A stretch of 64,000 bases of DNA from Agelaius tricolor (GCA_023055355.1 JALJCS010000007.1:282001-346000), one strand, 5' to 3'; positions 35,575 through 48,080 are shown, counted from the first letter of the stretch. Made by a program: numbers and translations. The notes: a model not told the origin generated them from the sequence alone.

Positions 35575-36125
35575 TCAGAACCCCCAAATCCCTGAGGATT
35601 CTGGCCCAGCCCTGCCAGCCCATGCAGTGCCAGCTGTGCCCCATGGGCACCTTGTCCCCAGCCCAGAGCACTCAGTGCCACCTGCAGGGGACACCTGCAG
35701 GGCTGGGCACTGCAAAGCTCCCTGGGCAGCCCCTGCCAAGGCCTGAGCTCCCTTGCCATGGGCAAATTGCTGCTGCTGTCCAAGCTGAGCCTGCCCTGGC
35801 CCAGCCTGAGGCCGTTCCCTCTGCTCCTGTCCCTGTGCCCTGGGAGCAGAGCCCGACCCCCCCGGCTGTGCCCTCCTGGCAGGGACTTGTGCAGAGCCAC
35901 AAGGGCCCCTGAGCCTCCTTTGCTCCAGCCCCAGCCCCTGCCCAGCTCCCTCAGGGATTCTGCAGCCCCTGCCCAGCTCCCTCAGGGATTCTGCAGCCCC
36001 TGCCCAGCTCCCTCAGGGATTCTCCAGCCCCTGCCCAGCTCCCTCAGGGATTCTCCAGCCCCTGCCCAGCTCCGTTCCCTGCCCTGGACACGCTCCAGCC
36101 CCTCCAGGGCTCTCCTGCAGGACCA
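35575..36125 (-). mobile_element. CR1 family 1 copy with 31-bp internal tandem
   Basis: As at 29845-30370, with about four to five 31-bp units at 35935-36070 and a tggaggggctggagcgtgtc block at its 5' side. Confidence 0.87.
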
Positions 36126-37374
36126 GAACTGGACACAGCCCTCGAGGTGTCACACAGTGCCAGCACAGGGGACAATCCCTGCCATGGGGGGACAATCCCT
36201 GCCCTGGCACAGCCCAGGTGCCATCAGCCTCTTGCCCACCTGGGCTCGTGTCCAGCCCCTGTGCCCAGCACCCCCAGCTCTCCCAGCCTGGCTCCAGCCC
36301 TGGAACAGCCCCCTGGCCCCTCTGGTCTGGCTCCAGCAGCTCCACATCCACCAGGGTTAAAATGTTGCCCTGTATGACCCAGGATGTGTTTGGCATCTTG
36401 GTGCTGGCACAGACATCACCCCCGCAGTGGGAGCTGCGCATTTGTTTCTCATTTCTCTTCCTGGCTATTCCCAGGCTGCAGCTTCTCCCCTGGGATGATT
36501 CAGTCCCTCAAGCCCCAGCAGTGATTAGGGACATCAGCTTCCCTAAGACACTTAAATATTTCCATGCAGGTCTTTCTGCTGTGGGAGGAACCAGTACCTC
36601 AGGTGTGGCAGGCACAGGCAGGATCAGGTCTCACTTCATCCTGGGTATTTGGTGTTTTTTCCTTTTAACCTGGTGTTGGGCAGTGTTTTAAGTGCAGTGC
36701 CACGCTCTGAGCCAAGTTCAAACTTTAGCCAGGTCAAGGTGGAATAGGAAAGAATCCAGCCAGAAAATCCAGAGAATCCACCCACTGGACAGCAGTGCCA
36801 GCACATCTAACTGGACTTTGGCTCTCATGAAGGCAATGAGCTGCTTCACCACCTCCAGACACCTCAGATTTAGTGAATTTTGTGGTCAAAATTCACTTAA
36901 TGTGAATTTATGTGCCAGTCATACGGGTGCAACCACCACTGGTTGCCTCACTGAGGTTAATTACAACAGGGCCAATTAGCTGGCTCTTCCTTGGCCAAAC
37001 CCACCTCAAACAAGCTGCAGACACGCAGGGGTGACATCTGCCAGCCCTGTCACCTGGGCTGAGCTGCAATTCCCTGCTCCCAGCTGCAGCCTGGGCCTTG
37101 TGCTTGCACACACCTGGGAACAGCAAACACCCCTGGGAGGAGGATGGAGCTTGGGAAAACCCCGAGCTCTGGGGAGACACAGGCTTGGAGCAAGGGAAAA
37201 ACACTGGAATGGGTGATCTGGGGGGAGCTCAGGGTTACAGCGGTGGGGAGCCCAAACCCACCTGGCTGCACCCTCCTGCCAGGCAGCTGTGGAGAGCCAG
37301 AAGGGCCCCCCTGAGCCTGAGGGAGCAGCTGCTCCAGGTGGGATGCTGGGATCTGGTACTGGACACCTCTACGT
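36126..37374. other. Gene-free interval
   Basis: No gene or clear repeat except diverged CR1-like words near 37260-37350. Confidence 0.45.
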
Positions 37375-37600
37375 GTGCGTGGCCCTGGAGAGAGTCAGTT
37401 TAGATGGGATATTGGGCAGGAATTGTTCCCTGCAAGGGGGCTGAGGGGCACAGGGTGCCCCTGGATCCCTGGCAGTGCCCAAGGCCAGGCTGGACACTGG
37501 GCCTGGAGCACCTGGGACAGTGGGAGGTGTCCCTGCCATGGCAGGGGTGGCCCTGGGTGGGATTTGGGGTCCCTTCCCAACCCAAACCAGCTGGGATTCT
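37375..37600 (+). mobile_element. CR1 family 2 copy, internally shortened
   Basis: Carries gcaggaattgttccctgc, tggacactgggcctggagc and the ccatggcaggggtggccctg tail in plus orientation. Confidence 0.78.
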
Positions 37601-38770
37601 GCAATAAGGAATTAAGGCTGGAGCAGCACTGTGAACCACAAGGACCCAGTAAAGCTGAGCCTGGCTGAGCAGCACTGTTTAATAACCTGGAGGGCTTTGT
37701 TACCCAGGATGGAGTGCAGAAACTGCTGCCCAGAGGATCAAGCACCTCAGAGAGGGAGGAGGAAGGAGGGAGGGAGGAGCTGTGTTTTCCCAGGCTCAGC
37801 ATTACAGGATCTCAGACGTGTTTGCCCTTTCCAAACAAACAATTCCAGCATGAGACATGGTTCCTGCTGGAGTGGGCTGTGCCAGCTGCCACTGGGTCAC
37901 AGCTGCCAGGCTGGAAACAGAGTCCCCTGAGCAATAAACCAGCATCAACACCATCTTCTGGGCAGGCATGGCACGATACTGGCTTTGCAGTGCTCGGCCT
38001 CACATGGCCAGTGACCATGGCTGAGCCAGGCTGGAAACCTCTTGGTTTGTGTCCCTGACTGGAATCAGCCTGAAAAACCTCTTGGTTTGTGTCGTGGGGA
38101 GGACTCCAAGTGACTTAGAGGAGAGATTAAACTGTTTTGGGGTCAAGAAAGTCAAATGCCTGGAGAGCCAAGGGGGTGAGGTCTGGCCCTTTGGAATTTT
38201 GGCTAAAGCAGAGGATACAAGTGCCTGAGAAAATTGCATCCCAATCCCAAACTGCCAGCGGCCTGGTTTAACCCTTCCATGTCTGTGTTCCCTATAAAAC
38301 AGGACCAGTCACAGCGTTTCCTGCTTGTGCCGAGGCTGGAGGGGCTGGAGGGCACACAGCCCTGGCTTTCCTCTCACACAGGGACAGGGGCCCGTGGGTG
38401 GGATGCCATCCAGAGAGGGGCTCCAGCAGGACCAGCCCCACGGCTGACAGTGCTGCTTCACCCTGGAAGCCTCAGCCCCTGAGCAGGAGCTCCAGCTCTC
38501 CCAGCCAGAATCCTCTGGGCAGCACATGCAGGGGTGCAGAGGCACAGCCCAGTGCCCAGGCGGGGCCAGATGGGACACCCAGCCCAGGACACGGTGGGGC
38601 TCCCACCTGCACGGGTGTGGGGGTGAGCAGAGTCTGCTGGGCTCGTCCTCCAGGGGCTCTGGGGCTCCCTCTCCCTCCTTAGGTTCTTATCCTGATGGAA
38701 AATAAATGTGCTCAGCCCTGAGTGCGTAACTGCCAGGCTGTGGAGGGGACAGATGGAGGGGGGCAGCCTG
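37601..38770. other. Gene-free interval
   Basis: No gene or RNA recognised. A short direct repeat of cctcttggtttgtgtc occurs at about 38037 and 38077. Confidence 0.45.
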
Positions 38771-39690
38771 GGATGGGATAATGGGATAATGGGATGGGAT
38801 AATGGGATGGGATAATGGGATGGGACTGTGGGATTAAGTTTTTTGGTTTTTTATTTAGAGATGGGGCAACTGAGAGGTGTTTTAAAAACTTTTATTCCAT
38901 TTTCAGTCTCATGGGAACGGTGAGACAATACAGATGTTATAATTCACACCATCACAATCAGAAGCTATTTATTTCCTAATTATAATACATTACAAGTGTT
39001 TCTTGGCCTATCAGCTTTAGCCACACCATGCTCTAAATGTCCCAAATCCAATAATCTAAAATTACCCCTCCTGGCTCCTACTACAATGTATCTTTCATAG
39101 TTCTATTTTTCTAAAGTATCCAGTCTTTTTTGTAAGGCCACCTTTTGAAACTTGTTTCTAGCTCCATTTCTCTCAGTGTCTGTCCTGTTCCATGGCATTT
39201 CTAAGTCAGCATTTCTTGTCTCAAGGTTTGCACACAGATGCACACTGGGTGAGCCTTCTGCCAGGCTTTGGGGATTTTCTATAAATCCATTTCCCACTTA
39301 CTTATGGGAACAAAGCCTGGGATGGGATGGGATGGGATGGGATGGGATGATGGGATGGGATAATGGGATGGGATGGGATGGGATAATGGGATGGGATGGG
39401 ACGGGATGGGATAGGATGGGATAATGGGATGGGATAATGGGATGGGATGGGATGGGATAATGGGATAATGGGATGGGATAATGGGATGGGAGGGATGGGA
39501 TAATGGGATGGGATGGGATGGGATGGGATGGGATAATGGGATGGGATAATGGGATGGGATGGGATGGGATGGGATGGGATGGGATAATGGTATAATGGGA
39601 TGATGGGATGGGATGGGATGGGATGGGATGGGATGGGATGGGATGGGATGGGATGGGATGGGGTGGGATGGGATGGGATGGGATGGGAGG
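38771..39690 (+). repeat. (TGGGA)n array interrupted by a ~480-bp block
   Basis: 38771-38835 and 39318-39690 are the same GGGAT repeat with ggataat variants. They are separated by a non-repetitive AT-rich block (about 38836-39317) containing aacttttattccattttcag and caatccaataatc-like LTR-style sequence. The block is probably a mobile element inserted into, or recombined within, the array. Its exact ends and any duplication are obscured by the repeat. Confidence 0.85.
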
Positions 39691-40325
39691 TGACTCCCAC
39701 GAGTTCAGGCTGAGAGTGTGAGTTTGTGCCTTGCCAGGGACAGCCTGCTCTGCACTGGAAAGCTCCTGGTGGATGATCCTCCAGGCAATGTCTCCGGGTG
39801 AATCTGGTGTGCCCGCAGGGTCTGGTGTGTCAGCACTGCCTGGTCTGTGCTGCTTTCTGGGCAGAAAAGAGCAGCAGGAAAATTTTCAGCACAAAGAGAG
39901 GTGCAGATCCTGCCCACCACACTCAGACTCTTCTTGTCCCTCCAGAACTGTTCTCTGGAGTTTCTGTGTTACCTTCAAGCTTCTCCCATCTGAATAAACC
40001 CTCAGAAATTGGTGTTTGCTTCTGCCTGCCTGCCTTTGCAGGCTTCTGTCATGGGCAGATGACAGAAGGCAGAGCAGCAAAAGGGAACTTCATGACCACA
40101 TTTAGTGTCCCAGAGCACTGTTTTGCTCTTCAAATTTGGAAGAATTTCCTGTGCTGGCCCCATTGAGGGAAGCCAGGGCTGGAAGCTGACCTTGCTCTCC
40201 TTGTTTTCTCCTCTTGCAGCTCATTTCAGGATGTCAGCTGAGCCCTGGCAAGCAACCAACAAAGGAATAAGCCCTTCACAAGCAATGGACTAAAAGTCCT
40301 TGGTTACCCCTGATGGCACAACCTG
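39691..40325. other. Gene-free interval
   Basis: No gene recognised; an AATAAA word at about 39993 has no associated coding frame. Confidence 0.45.
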
Positions 40326-40665
40326 AAACATGAACTTCTTCCACTTATAGGGACTTCCTGCATCATCCTCAGGGCTGTGCTGGGGCTGCCATCCCACAGG
40401 GCTCGGCTCATGGCCCTTGCGAGCTGTGGGTCCCACATTTTCCCCATCCTCATATTTTACAGAGGTGGGCTCCTCTCTGTGTACCTGCAGATGTTCACTC
40501 ACAGCTTGGCACCTCATGCCCAGGTGCTGGAGGCTGACTCCTGTCTGGCCCCCTCTGCCATGCTCAGCCCCTCGTCTGTGGCATCAGGGTGAAGCAGATC
40601 CAGGAAGGAATCTGCAAACTGCTGGGGCAGCTGGCAGGAGCCAGGAGCTCACAGGCTGCTAAGGG
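40326..40665 (+). pseudogene. OR52-like receptor 3' remnant, frameshifted
   Basis: In one plus frame it reads CIILRAVLGLPS then ALASCGSHIFPILIFY, the class I TM5-loop-TM6 junction; the CGSH form is typical of OR52. It continues with decayed loop sequence, HAQVLEADSCLAPSA. After a one- or two-base shift near 40570, another frame reads LVCGIRVKQIQEGICKLL, matching the TM7/C-tail NPIIYG..TKQI consensus. No N-terminal part or intact open frame is present. Confidence 0.8.
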
Positions 40666-41469
40666 GGGCTCAGATTCAGAGAGACAGAACAAGATTTCTT
40701 CCATCCCAGAGCAGGTGTGGAGCTGAGTGCAGTGGATCATCCTCCAGGAAGGTCCAGCTCCCCTCCACAAAGGGAACCTAGAGCAGATGACACTGACACA
40801 GCAGAGCCAGATCACAGGAAACCATTGGGCCAGTGCAGGTGGGTTTGGGCAACTGCTCCTTTGGCCCATACACTCCTCCCTTCCAAGGTACCACTGCAAA
40901 TCATGGAATTCCAGCGGGGTTTGGGCTGGGAGGGGCCTCAGAGCCCACCCAGTGCCACCCCTGCCATGGCAGGGACACCTCCCACTGTCCCCAGTGCCCA
41001 GCCTGGCCTTGGGCACTGCCAGGGATGCAGGGGCAGCCCCAGCTGCTCTGGGAATCCCATCCCAGCCCCTGCCCACCTGCACAGGAAGGGATCTCTTCCC
41101 AACACCCCACCAAAATCTCTCCTCTCTTTATTTTAGGCCATTCCCATCACTGTCCATGGAATGCCCACCATGCCCCAGTCTCTCTGTACTGGGGAGCCCA
41201 GCCCTGGGCCCGGCAGTGCAGGTGTGGCCCCTCCAGAGTGAGCAGGAGGGAAGGTCCATCTCCTGTCCCTGCTGTTGGACCCTGTGCTCCTGGCCAGCCT
41301 GGTGTCCCCAGGTGTCCCCCAGGCCCCTCTCTGGTGCTTTTCCAGCCGGGTGGCCCCAGCCTGTGCTGGTGCTGGGCTGGTTCCCCAGTGCTGGCAGGGC
41401 TTTGCTCTCGTCCTGGCTGAACTCAGAGGCTCCTGTGGCCCCTCTCTCCATCCTGTGCAGGTCCCTCTG
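40666..41469. other. Gene-free interval with CR1 tail
   Basis: 40900-41090 is a minus CR1 family 2 fragment; the rest is not recognised. Confidence 0.5.
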
Positions 41470-41849
41470 TGTGATGGTGTTTGCAGGGGTCCCAGGATTG
41501 AGGAAGAGACGAGGATCTGACTCCATGTTTCAGAAGGCTGATTTATTATTTTATGATATATATTACATTAAAACTATACTAAAGGAATAGAAGAAAGGAT
41601 TTCATCAGAAGGCTGGCTAAGAATAGAAAAAGAATGATAACAAAGGCTTGTGACTGACCAGAGAGTCTGAGCCAGCTGGTCTGTGATTGGCCATTAATTA
41701 GAAACAACCACATGAGCCCAATCCCAGATGCACCTGTTGCATTCCACAGCAGCAGATAACCATTGGTTACAGTTTGTTCCTGAGGTCTCTCAGCTTCTCA
41801 GGAGGAAAGATCCTAAGGAAAGGATTTTTCATGAAAGATGTCTGTGACA
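41470..41849 (-). mobile_element. Solo LTR family K, copy 3
   Basis: Reverse-complement copy of the family K LTR with TG and CA ends. The flanks cctctg (41464-41469) and ccttgg (41850-41855) match at only four of six positions, so the duplication has decayed or the insertion is old. Confidence 0.85.
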
Positions 41850-43095
41850 CCTTGGACAGCAGCACAGCCCCCAAGTGAGCCTGCTGCTTCTCCATGTGCT
41901 CAGAAAGGCTGGTCCTGGCTGAGAGAGCCCACTGTGCTGGGCAGGGTGTGTCCCTGCATCTGAGATTTCACTGGCAGGGCTCCACTGCCAGGGCAGGACT
42001 GGCCTCTGAGAGGTGAGGACCCTGCAGACGTAACACCAATGAGGAACAGTGCTGGAGCGCGTCCCCAGGGCTGGGGAGTGCGGGATTTTGGGGAGCTGGG
42101 GGGGACAGTGTTTGCCCCAGCACCACGGGAAGGTGGACAGGAGCCCCATTGGGCAGCTGCTTGGGACAGGGGTGACATGGGACAGCGGTGACACCGGACA
42201 GCAGTGACACGGGGCACTGGTGACACAGGGCTGTGGGGCAGCTCCTGGGTCTGGGTTCATCCACACCCAGGCTCCTGCATGAAGGAGCGTCAAGGCAAGA
42301 GCCCTTTCCCGTGTTTGCCTGCAGAGGAGCCTGAGCCCAGCAGGGACAGCAGAGTAACGAGACTCAGGAGATTCCAGCTCTGAGCCTCAGAGTGATTCCA
42401 GCTCTGAGCCTCAGGGTGATTTCAGCTCAGCCTCAGGATGGTTCCAGCTGAGCCTCAGGATGATCCCAGCTCTGAGCCTCAGGATGGTTCCAGCTGAGCC
42501 TCAGGGTGATTTCAGCTCAGCCTCAGGATGGTTCCAGCTGAGCCTCAGGATGATTCCAGCTCCTGCCTGGCAGGGACGACAGTCCCAGCCTGGCCATGAC
42601 GGGCCCCGAGGGACAGCGAGGCACAAACGTGCTTCCCTCCGGAGAGGGGACGGGCAGAGAAGGGATGCAGAGCCGGGCCTGGGAAGGAGTGAATCACCGG
42701 GAGAGTTTGGCCAGGATCAGGGAGAAGGGTCCCAAGCTGTGTCTCTGTGGTGGCTGCGGGGACAGTGCCCCCAGCGCCACCGGCCCGGAGCGAGGGCAGT
42801 CCCCCGGTGACAAGCACCCCCGGTGACAAGCCAGGCGGTGACAATGCCGGTAATTGGCCCCCGGGTGGCGATGGGGGGGCTGAGGCACCCAGCCAGCAGC
42901 GCTCAATGCTCTGGGGCCAGAGCTGTAATTACCAACCTCCTCGTTAGCGCTAATTGGACTCTCCTGGGAAGGGAACCTGATGGAAAAAACACAATAAACA
43001 AAGTTCCATTGCTTTTAACTTGGACTTGTCAGAAGGCCCGGGAGGGCAGGGACTCAGAGGGACGGGGGTGCAGGGAGGGGACACTGCTGCCTCCA
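41850..43095. other. Gene-free interval containing a 24-bp minisatellite
   Basis: 42366-42560 is a tandem of cctcaggatgattccagctc-type units (~24 bp). 42600-42990 is GC-rich with two homeodomain-type words (gtaattac, gctaattgg) near 42925-42960. No gene was recognised. Confidence 0.6.
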
Positions 43096-44034
43096 TCATC
43101 CATCATCCATCCATCATCCATCATCCATCCATCCATCCATCATCCATCATCCATCCATCCATCCATCCATCCATCCATCCATCCATCATCCATCCATCAT
43201 CCATCCGTCATCCATCCATCATCCATCCATCCATCATCCATCCATCCATCCATCCATCCATCCATCATCCATCATCCATCATCCATCCATCCATCATCCA
43301 TCCATCCATCCATCATCCATCATCCATCCATCATCCATCCATCCATCATCCATCCATCCATCATCCATCATCCATCCATCCATCCATCCATCCATCCATC
43401 CATCATCCATCCATCCATCCATCCATCATCCATCCATCATCCATCCATCATCCATCCATCCATCCATCCATCATCCATCCATCATCCATCCATCATCCAT
43501 CCATCCATCCATCATCCATCCATCCATCCATCATCCATCCATCCATCCATCCATCCATCCATCCATCATCTATCCATCCATCATCCATCCATCCATCCAT
43601 CCATCATCCATCCATCCATCCATCCATCATCCATCCATCCATCATCCATCCATCCATCCATCCATCCATCCATCATCCATCCATCCATCCATCCATCCAT
43701 CCATCATCTATCCATCCATCATCCATCCATCCATCCATCCATCCATCATCCATCCATCCATCCATCCATCCATCCATCCATCATCCATCCATCCATCCAT
43801 CCATCCATCCATCATCTATCCATCCATCATCCATCCATCCATCCATCCATCCATCATCCATCCATCCACCCATCCATCCATCCATCCATCCATCATCCAT
43901 CCATCCATCCATCCATCATCCATCCATCCATCCATCCATCCATCCATCATCCATCCATCCATCATCCATCCATCATCCATCCATCCATCATCCATCCATC
44001 CATCATCCATCCATCCATCCATCCATCCATCTAT
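43096..44034 (+). repeat. (CATC)n microsatellite array, ~940 bp
   Basis: Runs of ccat units punctuated by catcatcc steps, with a few variants (catctatcc, ccgtc, cacccatcc). All three plus frames remain open, reading His/Pro/Ser/Ile only, so the long open frames are artefacts. Confidence 0.97.
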
Positions 44035-44090
44035 CCTTTCTCAGCTGTCACTGCTGATGAGTGACCACAGCACGCAGGAGGTCACCCTGC

Positions 44091-44092
44091 CC

Positions 44093-44124
<32 letters not shown>

Positions 44125-44273
44125 ATGATGGTGATGGTGATGATGGTGATGATGATGGTGATGCTGCTGCTGCTGATGATGATGATGGTGATGCTGCTGC
44201 TGCTGCTGATGATGCTGATGATGCTGATGATGATGATGATGATGCTGCTGCTGCTGCTGATGGTGCTGCTGGT
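44091..44273 (+). repeat. (CTG/ATG)n trinucleotide tract
   Basis: Blocks of ctg alternate with blocks of atg and gtg, only ~55 bp after the CATC array. The opposite strand is CAG/CAT. The tract could encode polyGln/His or polyLeu/Met, but no gene context supports it. Confidence 0.95.
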
Positions 44274-44724
44274 GACGCTCGCCCTGCCAGGCTCTCCGCA
44301 AGGAGCACAATCAATGGATGCCGCTCCCCGCCTGGTCCCGGTGCCGAGGGTGAGCAGCAGCCGGGCCGGGCGGCCCCCGGAGCAGGGCGGTGACAGTGAC
44401 AGCGGGCATGGCACACAGTGTGGAGCGCAGGAGGCCCCTCCTGGCCAGAAGGCAGCACTGCCACCGCTCCGCTGCCACCTCCCTGCCGTCCTCTGCCACC
44501 TCCTGTCACCCCCGGCCACCTCCCGGCATTGCCATCCCCTGTCACCCTGTGCCAGGCAGAGCCACTACCCTGAACTGCCCCCCTGTGCCCCCTCTCAGGG
44601 CATGGGCAGTGCCCAAGGAGCAGCACAGGGGCTTCAGGCTGGACTTTACATCCAGGACTTGCCTGAGGACAGCTCTGGGAACAGCCCTGAGCGAGGGATT
44701 GACCTTCTCTGACCCAAGTCAGAA
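44274..44724. other. Gene-free GC-rich interval
   Basis: Locally CpG-containing (ccgggccgggcggccccc near 44360) but with no recognisable exon. Confidence 0.45.
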
Positions 44725-45110
44725 CCATGGAATCACAGACTGGGTTGGGAGGGACCCAAATCCCACCCAGTGCCACCCCTGCCATGGCAGGGACACCTCC
44801 CAGTGTCCCCAGGGTCCAGCCTGGCCTTGGGCACTGCCAGGGATGCAGGGGCAGCCCCAGCTGCTCTGGGCACCCTGGGCCAGCCCTGCCCACCCTGCCA
44901 GGGAACAATTCCTCATGGCCAAGATCCCACCCAGCCCTGCCCTCTGGCACTGGCAGCCATTCCCTGGGTGCTGTCCCTGCAGGCCTTGTCCCCAGTCCCT
45001 CTGCAGCTCTCCTGGAGCCCCTGCAGGCCCTGCCAGGGGCTCTGAGCTCTCCCTGGAGCTTCTCCTGTCCAGGTGAGCACCACCAGCTCTCCCAGCCTGG
45101 GCTGATGCTC
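44725..45110 (-). mobile_element. CR1 family 2 copy
   Basis: Matches 25640-25995 in the same orientation, with small deletions; ends at gctctcccagcctggg. Confidence 0.85.
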
Positions 45111-45317
45111 TGAGCTCTCCTGGCCTTCAGTCAGGGGGGTCTCACCTGTGGCTCACCTGTGACAGGTCCCTGTGCCCAGCTGGGCCTGGCTCAGGACGAG
45201 CCCCAGGAGACCCTGCCTGTGTGGCAGCTCCTCCAGAGCCTCCCAGCCTCTGGTGACAATCCCAGGGGAGCCCAGGATGAGAGCCAGACGTGGATAAATG
45301 CTGTGCTTTTCTGTCAG

Positions 45318-45934
45318 GACCCAGGACACCTCTCTGGCTGTCCTGAGCAGCCAAGACCCCTGCCAGGGGGCTCAGAGACCCTGGCACAGAGCCCAAAATG
45401 CCCCTGTGGGTTTTATTATGACCCATGAAGCAAGTTACCAACCTTAGATGAAGATCTGCAAGCTACGAAAAATTCAGTAGAATGATAGTGAACTTATGGA
45501 GTGAAAAAGTAGATTTTGAAGTTTTCTAGAATGGAAGTTTAGGAGGCAAGATGGAGGAATCTGGGCGTGTCCAGCCTTTCTCCTTCTTCTTCTTCTTCTT
45601 GGCCTCCATCTTCTGTGATGGTGGCACTTTTAGATTGGTTTAGAGTAGAAGTTCACTGTCTAACATAGGTGATAGGTATTGGGAAATTATTGTAAATATT
45701 GTACATGCAGTTTTTAGTATAAAGCCATAACACTGCCCTGGGGGCAGGCAGAGTGCCTGGACTGTCCTGCTGAACAGACCTCGGCTGGACAGGAGAAAAT
45801 ATTTTATAGATAAGGAACAATGAACAACCTTGAGACTGAGAACTGAAGAGCTCTGGCTGCTTCTTTGACTGCCAGGCTGGAACAGAGACTTTGTGACACA
45901 TCCCGGGGTCACTGAGAGCAGCAGAGACCCCGAC
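45318..45934 (+). repeat. LTR-like repeat family A, copy 2
   Basis: Homologous to copy 1 and, in reverse, to 46566-47170. The similarity with copy 3 extends left of the part seen at the window start, through caggacccaggaca and ggctcagagaccctggcac. It contains the TATA-like agtataaag word near 45715. Confidence 0.6.
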
Positions 45935-46565
45935 ACTGCTCCCACCTGCCCGCTTGCTGAGGCTCTCAGGGATCCTGCGTGCTCCACACAGAGCAGAGGA
46001 GGCTGTGGAGCAGCCTCAGCTTCCATGGAAACCCAGAGGGAGCTCACAGGAATGCAGATTCCTGTGATTCAGATCCCAGCCTGGAGGTGTCACACGGGGG
46101 GAGCTGGGGGTGCCCAGCCTGCTCCGAGCTGCTGGGGCAGCAGAGACACAGATTGTGGGGAAAACCACCAGGATTGTGGGGAAAACCACGAGGGCTGTGC
46201 AGGAGAGCCACCAGGGCTGTGCAGGAGAGCCACCCTTTGGTGCAGCTGACAGGGCGTAACAAAGCGCCAAGCCTGGTGCCCAGGCTGGGGGACGCTGTCA
46301 AAGCCAGCATGAAGCAGCAGCAGAGACCTTTGGGGCAGGGAAACCTCCTCAGCTGAACATCCCTGGCTGTGGCACAGCTCTCCAGGAGCATCCGCAGCGC
46401 TCGGAGCACAAAGCACAGGGACACAGGCCCAGAGCTGGGCTTTGGGAGCCTCCCTGTGCTGCCAGGGGCAGGGGCAGCTCCCAGGGACCCTGCACTGGGC
46501 TGACCACGCTGCTCCAGGCAGCACCTGCCCCAGAGTGCCTGACCCTGGGGCTGGCTGGGCACCTC
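45935..46565. other. Spacer between inverted family A repeats
   Basis: Holds a small tandem of ggattgtggggaaaaccac and gggctgtgcaggagagccac units at about 46150-46230. No retroviral or other gene recognised. Confidence 0.55.
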
Positions 46566-47170
46566 GGGGTCTCTGCTGCTCTCAGTGACTCCAGGATGTG
46601 TCACAGTCTCTGTTCCCAGCCCAGCACCTGAAGAAGGAGCCAGAGCTCTTCAGTTCTCAAGGTTGTTCATTGTTCCTTATCTATAAAATTCTTTCTCCTG
46701 TCCAGCCAAGGTCCGCTCAGCAGGACAGACAGAGGCACTCTGCCTGCCCCAGGGCAGTGTCATGGCTTTATACTAAAAACTACCTGTACAGTATTTACAA
46801 TTCCTTCCCAATACCCATCCCCTATGTTAGACACTGAGCTTCTACTCTAAACCAATCCAAAAGTGCCACCATCACAGCAGAAGATGGAGGCCAAGAAGAA
46901 GAAGGAGAAAGGCTGGACATGCCCAGATTCCTTTATCTTGCCCCCTGAGCCCCCATTTTAAAAACCCCCAAAATCTATTTTTCACCCCATGATAAATTCA
47001 CTGTCATTTTACTTAAACTGTCGTGGCTTGTAATCCTTCATACAAGGTTGGTAATTGTTTTTTCCAAGGGCTCAGTCAAAGGCTCAGGTGTCCTGGGCTC
47101 TGTGCCAGGGTCTCTGAGCGCCCTGGCAGGGTTTGAGTCCTGCAGGGCAGCCAGAGCAATGTCCTGGGCT
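46566..47170 (-). repeat. LTR-like repeat family A, copy 3 (inverted)
   Basis: Reverse complement of 45318-45934, so the two form inverted arms of ~600 bp around a ~630-bp spacer. Confidence 0.6.
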
Positions 47171-47937
47171 CCCTCAGGCCACCACGTCCTCTCTGCATGG
47201 CCACACAGACTGGCACCTGTGTCCTCTGGCCTCAGCAGGGTGGCCCTGGTGCCTTGCCAGGGAGGGAACCCCAGTCAGACAGGGCTGGGGCAACACTGGC
47301 ACATCCAGATTTTGTGCCAGCTCCTCCTCATCCAGTTCAATACTGAGAAAATGGACAGTTGGTCCAAAGCCAAGGGACAAGGCTGGTCACTCTGTCCCCA
47401 AGGGCTCTAAAGGTCATGCTGGGATGTCCAAGCTCCCAACCCAGACCCTTCCCTTCCTCTGCAGCAGTTTCACCTCTTCCATCCCTTAATCAGAATATTT
47501 GCTTTGGTTTATGTCAATTTTTAATATTTAATTATTTCCACAATATCTTTAATTGGGTTATCTCACTTGAGCCCTCCCCCTGCAGTCAGGAATTTTCCCT
47601 AGGGACTTTGGCTCTTCTGTTCTAATTATATTAATGTCATAATTAGCTCTCAGCCTGACTAACCCCAAGCACCCTCCATGTGTGATGTGTGTCTGTGCTA
47701 TAACCCCTGCCAAACCAGGCTGGATTTCTCTCCTCTGTGACTCAGCCAGTAAATCATGGAATGGCAGAAGGTTTGGGCAGGGAGGGGAGCACTGGCTGCT
47801 GTCTCCAGGTGCCATCCTGCTCTCATTTCTCATTTCTGCAGGTGCTGGATTCACACCTGGCAGCTCCCCCATCCCCTCCTGCAGCACAGCCCTGGGTGAG
47901 CAGGGAGCCAGAAAGGGGCTCTGCTCCCCCTCCTCAG
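47171..47937. other. Gene-free interval
   Basis: No gene recognised; a CR1-like end phrase lies near 47755-47790. Confidence 0.45.
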
Positions 47938-48080
47938 AGCCCTGCAGCCAAACCCTGGGGGTCCCTGCAGCCAAACCCTGGGGGTCCCTGCAGCCAAACC
48001 CTGGGGGTCCCTGCAGCCAAACTCTGGGGGTCCCTGGAGCCAAACCCTGGGGGTCCCTGCAGCCAAACCCTGGGGTCCCT
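47938..48080 (+). repeat. Minisatellite, 23-bp unit, six copies
   Basis: Tandem ccctgcagccaaaccctggg plus ggt units; minus frames through it are repetitive Gly/Pro/Gln artefacts. Confidence 0.93.

Noticed and set aside
43020..44064. Very long plus-strand open frames rich in His, Pro, Ser and Ile
   Set aside because: They are simply the CATC repeat read in each frame; all three frames are open, and no start context or homology exists.
44041..44310. Possible polyGln/polyHis protein exon
   Set aside because: Pure trinucleotide repeat without flanking coding sequence or splice signals that I could support.
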